A DNA stretch of 64,000 nucleotides, taken from assembly GCA_018714805.1 (NCBI GenBank), contig DVMW01000041.1:31656-95655 (forward strand), in the 5' to 3' direction. Below, one piece after another: positions 58,461 to 64,000 of the stretch. Position 1 is the stretch's first letter, and every line of letters begins with the position of its first letter. Source of the stretch: Candidatus Fimenecus excrementigallinarum. GTDB taxonomy: Bacteria; Bacillota; Clostridia; Oscillospirales; Acutalibacteraceae. The notes beneath the pieces were generated by a model that was not told the DNA's origin, did not search any database, and was given only the letters and a program-made list of their open reading frames with translations. The translations under genes were made by a program, and so were the position numbers.

Positions 58461-58525
58461 ATTTTTTGGTTTGTTTGCAAAGCCCGCCCGCGAAACGGGC
58501 GGAGCTCAGAGGAGGTCACGGCACT

Positions 58526-59800
58526 ATGGTCAAAGCAATCGTCGGCGCCAACTGGGGCGACGAAGGCAAGGGGAAAATCACCGATATGTTCGCCGAGAAG
58601 GCGGACATCGTCGTCCGGTTCCAGGGCGGCGCGAATGCGGGACACACCATCATCAACGACAAGGGGCGGTTCTCCTTTCACTTAATGCCCAGCGGCGTGT
58701 GCTACGACCACACCACCTGCGTTATCGGCAACGGCGTGGCGCTCGACATTGAAAAATTCTGCAAGGAGCTGCAAAGCATCCGCGAGGCGGGCCTCGACCC
58801 GAAGCTGCTCGTTTCCGAGCGCGCGCAGATTTTGATGCCGTACCACATCCTGTTCGACGTCTATGAGGAGGAGCGGCTCGGCAAAAACGCGTTCGGCTCC
58901 ACGAAAAGCGGCATCGCCCCCTTCTTCAGCGACAAATACGCCAAAATCGGCCTGCAGGTCAATGAGCTGTTTGACGACGACACGCTCAAAGCGAAGCTCG
59001 AAAACATCTGCACGCTCAAAAACCTGACCTTGCAGCACGTCTACCACAAGCCGCTTTTGTCCGAGGCGGAGCTTTATGAGACGTGCCTGCGCTACCGCGA
59101 CATGATTGCGCCCTATGTCTGCGACACGCGCGCCTTCCTCAACGACGCGCTGCAGGCGGGCCGGGAAATCCTGCTCGAAGGGCAGCTCGGCACCTTAAAG
59201 GACCCCGATTTCGGCATTTACCCGATGGTCACCTCTTCCTCCACCCTCGCCGCCTACGGCGCGGTGGGCGCGGGGCTGCCGCCGCAGTCCATTTCCGAGA
59301 TTATCGCCGTCACCAAGGCGTATTCCTCGGCGGTGGGCGCGGGCGAGTTCGTCTCTGAAATTCTGGACGCGGACGAAGCGCAGGCGCTGCGCCTGCACGG
59401 CGGCGACAAGGGCGAGTTCGGCGCGACGACCGGCCGCCCGCGGCGCGTGGGCTGGTTCGACTGCGTGGCGACGCGCTACGGCATCGCCTGCCAGGGCGCG
59501 ACAAAGGTCGTCATGACCGCGCTCGACTGCCTTTCCTACCTCGAGGAAATTCCGGTCTGCGTCGGCTACGAGCTCGACGGCAAGACGATTTCCGACTTCC
59601 CGACCACGCCGCTGCTCAAAAAATGCAAGCCCGTTTTGAAGGTGCTGCCCGGCTGGCACTGCGACATCCGCGGCATCCGCGACTACAACGCCCTGCCCGA
59701 AAAGGCGCGCGCCTATGTGGAATTTATCGAAGCCGAGCTCGGCGTGAAGATTGACATGGTCTCGAACGGGCCCGAGCGCGAAGCCATCATTTACAGATAA
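58526..59800 (+). CDS. purA: Adenylosuccinate synthetase
   Basis: 424 aa, the normal bacterial length. Converts IMP to adenylosuccinate with GTP. P-loop-like VGANWGDEGKGKI, the HxN region FQGGANAGHTI, QLGTLKDPDFGIYPMVTSS, TTGRPRRVGWFD. Start at 58526 after GGAGG. Leads the purine branch-point genes purA-guaA. Own promoter. Confidence 0.97.
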   Translation: MVKAIVGANWGDEGKGKITDMFAEKADIVVRFQGGANAGHTIINDKGRFSFHLMPSGVCYDHTTCVIGNGVALDIEKFCKELQSIREAGLDPKLLVSERAQILMPYHILFDVYEEERLGKNAFGSTKSGIAPFFSDKYAKIGLQVNELFDDDTLKAKLENICTLKNLTLQHVYHKPLLSEAELYETCLRYRDMIAPYVCDTRAFLNDALQAGREILLEGQLGTLKDPDFGIYPMVTSSSTLAAYGAVGAGLPPQSISEIIAVTKAYSSAVGAGEFVSEILDADEAQALRLHGGDKGEFGATTGRPRRVGWFDCVATRYGIACQGATKVVMTALDCLSYLEEIPVCVGYELDGKTISDFPTTPLLKKCKPVLKVLPGWHCDIRGIRDYNALPEKARAYVEFIEAELGVKIDMVSNGPEREAIIYR

Positions 59801-59835
59801 AGGATACCACCCGCAAGACGAAAGGAGGCCGCCGC

Positions 59836-61386
59836 ATGGAAAAAATTCTGGTTCTGGATTTCGGCGGGCAGTATAACCAGCTCATCGCCCGGCGCGTGCG
59901 CGACGCGCACATCTATGCGGAAATCCTCCCCTACACCACGGACCTTGCGAAAATCCGCGAGCAGGGCTACAAGGGCATTATTTTTACGGGCGGGCCGAAT
60001 TCCGTTTACGACCCGGCCTCCCCGCACTATACGCAAAACATCCTCGACCTCGGCGTGCCGGTGCTCGGCATCTGCTACGGCTGCCAGCTGATGGCGTGGA
60101 TGCGCGGCGGCAGGGTCGAGACCGCGCCGGTGTCGGAATACGGCAAGATTGATTTGCACATAACCGGGGAAAGCCCGCTTCTTGCGGGCATACCGGCCAA
60201 CAGCGTCGTCTGGATGAGCCACACCGACTACATCGCCGAGGCGCCCGAGGGCTTTACGGTCGTCGCCGAAACGGCCAACTGCCCGTGCGCCGCGATGCAG
60301 AATACAGCGGAAAGCCTCTACGCCGTGCAGTTCCACCCCGAGGTGACGCACACCGCCTTCGGCCGGCAGCTGCTGCACAATTTCCTGTACAATATCTGCG
60401 GCTGCAAGGGCGACTGGGTCATGGACAGCTTCCTTTCGGACAGCGTCCGCGCGCTGCGCGAGCAAATCGGCGGCAAGCAGGTCATTTTGGGTCTGTCCGG
60501 CGGCGTGGATTCCTCCGTCGCGGCGGCGCTTTTGTCGCGCGCGGTCGGCAAACAGCTGACCTGCGTTTTCGTCGACCAGGGCCTTATGCGCAAGGACGAG
60601 GGCGACTTCGTCGAGCGCACCTTCACCAAGCTGTTTGATATGCAGTTTGTCCGCGTCAACTGCGGCGGCGCGTTTTTGGAAAAGCTGAAAGGCGTTACCG
60701 ACCCGGAGGAAAAGCGGCGCATCATCGGCGCGGAATTTTACCGCGTGTTTTGGGACGAAATCAAGGCCCGCGCAAAGGGCGACGCCTACTTCGCGCAGGG
60801 CACGATTTACCCCGACCGCATTGAAAGCGGCAGGGGCGCGACGGGCGGCGGCGCGGGCAGCGCCGTTATCAAAACGCACCACAACCAGAGCGCCGTCCCC
60901 GCGGACGTCGACTTTTCGGGCATTCTCGAGCCGCTCGGCGACCTGTTTAAGGACGAGGTGCGCGCCGTCGGCGAGATTCTCGGCCTCCCGCGCGAGCTTG
61001 TCTGGCGGCAGCCCTTCCCGGGGCCGGGCCTCGGCGTGCGCATCGTCGGCGAAATCACCGCCGAAAAAATACGCTTCGTCCAGGATTCCGACGCCGTGCT
61101 GCGCGACGAAATGGCGAAAAACGGCTATGAAAAGGAGCTGGCGCAGTTCTTCACCGTGTTCACGGGCGCAAAGGCGGTCGGCGTCATGGGCGACCACCGC
61201 ACCTATGAAAACGTCATCGCCATCCGCGCCGTCACGACCGACGACTTCATGACGGCCGACTGGGCGCGTATCCCCTACGACATTTTAGCGGCGGTCTCCA
61301 ACCGCATTACGAACGAGGTCGAGGGCGTCAACCGCGTCGTCTACGACATCACCTCCAAACCCCCCGGCACGGTGGAGTGGCTGTAA
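59836..61386 (+). CDS. guaA: GMP synthase (glutamine-hydrolysing), full length
   Basis: 516 aa. N-terminal class I glutaminase with Cys80 (GICYGCQ), His167 and Glu169 (QFHPEV); ATP-PPase domain with SGGVDSS at 221-227; C-terminal dimerisation domain ending KPPGTVEW. Converts XMP to GMP. GGAGG 9 bases before the ATG and 35 bases after purA, so probably cotranscribed. A second, glutaminase-less guaA lies 0.9 kb downstream. Confidence 0.97.
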   Translation: MEKILVLDFGGQYNQLIARRVRDAHIYAEILPYTTDLAKIREQGYKGIIFTGGPNSVYDPASPHYTQNILDLGVPVLGICYGCQLMAWMRGGRVETAPVSEYGKIDLHITGESPLLAGIPANSVVWMSHTDYIAEAPEGFTVVAETANCPCAAMQNTAESLYAVQFHPEVTHTAFGRQLLHNFLYNICGCKGDWVMDSFLSDSVRALREQIGGKQVILGLSGGVDSSVAAALLSRAVGKQLTCVFVDQGLMRKDEGDFVERTFTKLFDMQFVRVNCGGAFLEKLKGVTDPEEKRRIIGAEFYRVFWDEIKARAKGDAYFAQGTIYPDRIESGRGATGGGAGSAVIKTHHNQSAVPADVDFSGILEPLGDLFKDEVRAVGEILGLPRELVWRQPFPGPGLGVRIVGEITAEKIRFVQDSDAVLRDEMAKNGYEKELAQFFTVFTGAKAVGVMGDHRTYENVIAIRAVTTDDFMTADWARIPYDILAAVSNRITNEVEGVNRVVYDITSKPPGTVEWL

Positions 61387-61531
61387 CAAAGCGCCAAGCC
61401 CGTGCCGCGCGGCGCAGAGCAAACGTGCAAAGGCCTTTCGCCGCGTTTTGAAGCGAAAGGCTTTTTCATTTGCAGTCCCTGCCCGAAAAAACGCGCCGGC
61501 GGGGCGAAGGGTTCAGCCTATGGGAGTGGCC

Positions 61532-61987
61532 ATGAAAATTGTTGCAGTAAAAAACCGGACGCCGGAACAGACAGGCCGGCTGCTGGAGATATGGGAGGGC
61601 GCCGTGCGCGCGACCCATCTGTTTTTGTCGGAGGACGAGATTCAAAAGATGAAAGCCTATGTCCCGCAGGCCCTGCAAAGCGTTGCCTGCCTGTTCGAAG
61701 CACGAGACGACGCCGACAGCATAGCCGCCTTCATGGGGATTGCGGACGGCACGCTGGAAATGCTGTTCGTCGCCCCGTCCGCGCGCGGCCGGGGCTTTGG
61801 CAAACGTCTGCTGCAATACGGCGTGGAACGCTGCGGCGTCCGGCGGCTGACGGTCAACGAGCAGAACCCGCAGGCAATCGGCTTTTATAAGCACATGGGC
61901 TTTGAGGTTTATAAGCGGACGCCCCTCGACGAGCAGGGGGACCCCTACCCCCTGCTGTATATGCGGCTGCCGGAAAGCAGCCCGTGA
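61532..61987 (+). CDS. GNAT-family acetyltransferase
   Basis: 151 aa. Acetyl-CoA site in the LEMLFVAPSARGRGFGKRLLQYGV motif (Q/RxxGxG/A as RGRGFG), then LTVNEQNPQAIGFYKHMGFEVYKRT. N-terminal WEGAVRATHLFLSEDEI is as in YjaB/YjgM-like members. Start at 61532 after GGGAG. GTG of the following small ORF overlaps its stop by four bases. Substrate unknown. Confidence 0.85.
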   Translation: MKIVAVKNRTPEQTGRLLEIWEGAVRATHLFLSEDEIQKMKAYVPQALQSVACLFEARDDADSIAAFMGIADGTLEMLFVAPSARGRGFGKRLLQYGVERCGVRRLTVNEQNPQAIGFYKHMGFEVYKRTPLDEQGDPYPLLYMRLPESSP

Positions 61988-62139
61988 AACACCAATATTC
62001 GTATACGGAGCAATGGCAGCCGAATAATATTTTGGTGACGTTTCGACTGTACCAGCTGAACCTAGACGGCTGTGAAGGCCGCGTTTGCCGAAAATATTGG
62101 GACGCTTCGTCCGTCCGCTTCATAGAGCCGAACGTATAG
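61984..62139 (+). CDS. Small ORF coupled to the acetyltransferase gene
   Basis: 51 codons from a GTG overlapping the GNAT stop (GTGA). The product is aromatic-rich (HQYSYTEQW, FRLYQLNLDG, RKYWDASS) and not low-complexity; A+T content is higher than in neighbours. No Shine-Dalgarno beyond the coupling. It could be a real small protein or the remnant of a larger gene. I cannot assign a function. Confidence 0.45.
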   Translation: MKHQYSYTEQWQPNNILVTFRLYQLNLDGCEGRVCRKYWDASSVRFIEPNV

Positions 62140-62195
62140 CCCGGCGCGCGGCAAAGCGCCTGTCCGGTCCGGCACGCCGGAGCCGCCGCATCTCT

Positions 62196-62228
62196 GAAAA
62201 CGGACGCACGCCGCCCGTTTTTCTTTTT
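62196..62228 (+). terminator. Terminator before the second guaA
   Basis: AAAACGG-N11-CCGTTTT stem followed by TTCTTTTT. Confidence 0.7.
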
Positions 62229-62240
62229 CCCGGGAAAACA

Positions 62241-62269
62241 TTGCCATTTGTCGAAAAAAAAGGTATACT
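62241..62269 (+). promoter_or_regulatory. Sigma-A promoter of the second guaA
   Basis: TTGCCA (62241-62246), 17-base spacer, TATACT (62264-62269), 51 bases before the ATG. Confidence 0.85.
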
Positions 62270-62320
62270 ATGGGCAGGTCAATTTTTGCTTTACAAACCG
62301 AAAATGGAGGCTGCACCCTT

Positions 62321-63304
62321 ATGGAAAACAACAAACGTCCCGAATCCCTCGCGCGCATTACGACCGCCGAAGCGGCGCGCGCCTTTATTGACGAGCAGGT
62401 GGCCGAGGTCCGCAGGACCGTCGGGGACAAAAAGGTCCTCTTGGCGCTGTCGGGCGGCGTCGACTCCTCCGTCGTCGCGGCACTCTTAATCCAGGCCATT
62501 GGCAAGCAGCTTGTGTGCGTCCACGTCAACCACGGGCTTCTGCGCAAAGGCGAGCCCGAGCAGGTCGTCCGCGTTTTCCGCGACGAAATGGATGCAAATC
62601 TCATCTACGTCGACGCGGCGGACCGCTTTTTGGACAAGCTTGCGGGCGTCTGCGACCCCGAGACCAAGCGCAAAATCATCGGCGCGGAATTCATCGAGGT
62701 CTTTAAGGAGGAGGCGCAGAAGCTCGACGGCGTCGAATTCCTGGCGCAGGGCACCATCTACCCCGACATCCTCGAAAGCGAAAAGGGCGTCAAGGCGCAC
62801 CACAACGTCGGCGGCCTGCCCACCGAGCTGGGCTTCGCCCTTGTCGAGCCGCTCAAGTTCCTTTACAAAGACGAGGTCCGCGTCGTCGGCGATGCGCTGG
62901 GCCTGCCGAAAAGCATGGTCTACCGCCAGCCGTTCCCGGGTCCGGGCCTCGGCGTGCGGTGCCTGGGCGCCATCACCCGCGACCGGCTCGAGGCGCTGCG
63001 GGAAGCCGACGCCATTCTGCGCGAGGAATTCGATAAAAACGGCCTGGCAGGCAAGGTCTGGCAGTATTTTGTCGCCGTGCCCGACATGAAGAGCACCGGC
63101 GTCAAGGACGGCAAGCGCTATGAGGGCTGGCCGGCAATTCTCCGCGCCGTCAACACGACCGACGCCATGACTGCGACCATCGAGGAGATTCCCTATCCCC
63201 TTCTGCACCTTTTGGCCGACCGAATCACAAAAGAGGTCCCCGGCATCAACCGCGTCCTCTACGACCTCACCCCCAAGCCCGTCGGGACGATTGAGTTTGA
63301 ATAA
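62321..63304 (+). CDS. guaA: GMP synthase PP-loop subunit without glutaminase (GuaB-type subunit)
   Basis: 327 aa holding only the ATP-PPase (SGGVDSS at 44-50) and dimerisation domains of GMP synthase: VNHGLLRKGE, AQGTIYPDILES, YRQPFPGPGLGVR, KPVGTIEFE. No class I glutaminase. Like the archaeal two-subunit enzyme, it would need free ammonia or a separate glutaminase. ATG at 62321 after GGAGG (11 bases, slightly long). Own promoter, so not simply a fragment of guaA at 59836. Its 3' end borders lower-GC DNA and is probably an integration site. Confidence 0.93.
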   Translation: MENNKRPESLARITTAEAARAFIDEQVAEVRRTVGDKKVLLALSGGVDSSVVAALLIQAIGKQLVCVHVNHGLLRKGEPEQVVRVFRDEMDANLIYVDAADRFLDKLAGVCDPETKRKIIGAEFIEVFKEEAQKLDGVEFLAQGTIYPDILESEKGVKAHHNVGGLPTELGFALVEPLKFLYKDEVRVVGDALGLPKSMVYRQPFPGPGLGVRCLGAITRDRLEALREADAILREEFDKNGLAGKVWQYFVAVPDMKSTGVKDGKRYEGWPAILRAVNTTDAMTATIEEIPYPLLHLLADRITKEVPGINRVLYDLTPKPVGTIEFE

Positions 63305-63474
63305 AATGACCCGCTGTAAAAACCCAGTATTTATGCGGGTTTGCGGCGTTCAAACAAGTCTTTTGATAACAATTTGATAACAGCCATACAAGAGCCATTA
63401 TTCTTGTAATCCGGTGGTTTGCGGGTTACAGAATGATAAAAGGCGGCTTGTATGGCAAAATGAATCCATATTAG

Positions 63475-63517
63475 AAAGCCCTTAGCTGTGGGTAATCACT
63501 CATAGCTAAGGGCTTTT
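63475..63517. terminator. Terminator of the right-edge XRE gene
   Basis: Perfect 13-base stem AAAGCCCTTAGCT/AGCTAAGGGCTTT with a 16-base loop; T-run on the plus strand at 63514-63517, moderate on the minus strand. Confidence 0.75.
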
Positions 63518-63524
63518 GTCATTC

Positions 63525-64000
63525 TTATTTATCTTTTTTGAGCTTATCCTGAAACGCCTCCACCAGCGTATCGCTTAACTCTTGCGAAGGAACTTTCGTC
63601 CAGAGCTGCGTGGTATTGTATTTCGGATAGTAGTAACGCCAGCGGTCGTAATCGTCCTTGCTGATTTCACCGGCAGAGAGCTTGTCCGCCTGCTCTTTCC
63701 AAGCATGGAGCATTTGCAGTAACTCGTAAGCCTCTTTGCCATTGTCCTTGCTGACTTTCAGACAAACTTCTCCGTCTGCTTCGCTGACGGTCAGCCCATA
63801 AACATCTTCAAGGGTAAATAAGGTGTGCATAAGACCGATCTGACTGTCAATGTCGGGAACATCAAGAGCCTGCGGGGAAACATCAAGCACCTGTGCCAGT
63901 GCAGCCGTTAAATCCGCCTTCGGTTTGCGGGAGCCGGTTTCATATTGTGCCAAACGCACATCGGCGCTCCTTTCGGGAAAGCCGACAGCCGTACCAAGAT
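63525..64000 (-). CDS. XRE-family regulator (N-terminus beyond window)
   Basis: The frame stays open to the right edge, so the N-terminus is missing. Visible part: end of a helix-turn-helix (LGTAVGFPERSADVRLAQYETGSRKPKADLTAALAQVLDVSPQAL), then a helical domain with WRYYYPKYNT and a Lys-rich tail. GC and codon use are unlike the rest of the window. Similar XRE genes are common in integrative conjugative elements of Clostridia. An internal GTG would give a 144-residue product but cuts the HTH, so it is not the start. Confidence 0.85.
   Translation of the reverse strand, partial: LGTAVGFPERSADVRLAQYETGSRKPKADLTAALAQVLDVSPQALDVPDIDSQIGLMHTLFTLEDVYGLTVSEADGEVCLKVSKDNGKEAYELLQMLHAWKEQADKLSAGEISKDDYDRWRYYYPKYNTTQLWTKVPSQELSDTLVEAFQDKLKKDK

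Larger units (their letters stand above)
63305..64000. mobile_element. Probable end of an integrated element at the guaA2 3' end
   Basis: Directly after the guaA2 stop the G+C content drops sharply and codon use changes. The stretch contains a direct repeat TTTGATAACA at 63362-63371 and 63373-63382, which looks like paired arm-type recombinase sites, then an XRE gene typical of ICE modules. The 3' end of guaA is a known integration target. The integrase and other end lie outside the window. Confidence 0.5.

Noticed and set aside
1..64000. tRNA, rRNA and CRISPR content
   Set aside because: Intergenic gaps were read for cloverleaf ends, CCA-like 3' ends and spaced repeats; none were convincing. 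The only tandem array is the heptamer at 52404.

Overview
This window is GC-rich chromosomal DNA (about 60% G+C by eye) from an endospore-forming Gram-positive bacterium, most like a gut-type Clostridia of the Oscillospirales/Ruminococcaceae kind. The evidence is spoIID and ypeB (sporulation and germination), a PolC-type replicative polymerase, a class B-type sortase, a TPP riboswitch, a perfect CIRCE element, a c-di-AMP receptor next to holB and ricT as in Bacillus, and Shine-Dalgarno sites close to GGAGG almost everywhere. No rRNA, tRNA, CRISPR array or insertion sequence was seen, and no stretch over about 300 bases lacks a gene.

Layout. 1-4.2 kb (minus): cysteine desulfurase, thiI, cinA-type amidase, sortase and a cut-off gene, coupled by 1-4 base overlaps. 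4.4-6.1 kb: ypeB and a small lipoprotein. 6.1-9.1 kb (minus): an ABC importer plus thiamine-binding protein under a TPP riboswitch with a terminator. 9.1-18 kb: PAP2 phosphatase, gap, a degenerate kinase-like protein, metallophosphoesterase, CarD-like regulator, an HTH-membrane hybrid, spoIID and citrate synthase. 18-25.6 kb (plus): a membrane protein and AEC transporter, then darA-holB-ricT and trmN6-rsmI, an order known from Bacillus but interrupted here by a ferredoxin and a PadR cassette. 25.6-32.1 kb: XRE regulator, a phosphatase-fold protein lacking its nucleophilic His, HAD phosphatase, PutP, MFS and M20 peptidase. 32.1-38.4 kb (minus): hisZGDCBAIE without hisH or hisF. 38.5-48.6 kb (minus): pyrH-frr-uppS-cdsA-dxr-rseP-ispG-polC, a housekeeping cluster for UMP, ribosome recycling, isoprenoid/phospholipid synthesis and replication. 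48.8-58.3 kb: sugar-kinase-like gene, feoA-feoB-Cys-rich protein, htpG with CIRCE, a GH28-like protein and two membrane proteins. 58.5-63.3 kb (plus): purA, full-length guaA, GNAT and a second guaA without a glutaminase domain. From about 63.3 kb the base composition falls and an XRE gene enters from the right edge, which looks like the end of an integrated element at the 3' end of the second guaA.

Most notable: a PolC that lacks its proofreading exonuclease domain, a his operon missing both subunits of IGP synthase, a split/duplicated GMP synthase next to a likely integration site, and several clear operators: CIRCE on htpG, a TAG-N4-CTA pair on his, a PadR-type repeat, and a shared XRE site. 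Coordinates of starts were chosen from Shine-Dalgarno spacing and overlaps; function calls rest on reading motifs by eye, without database searches.
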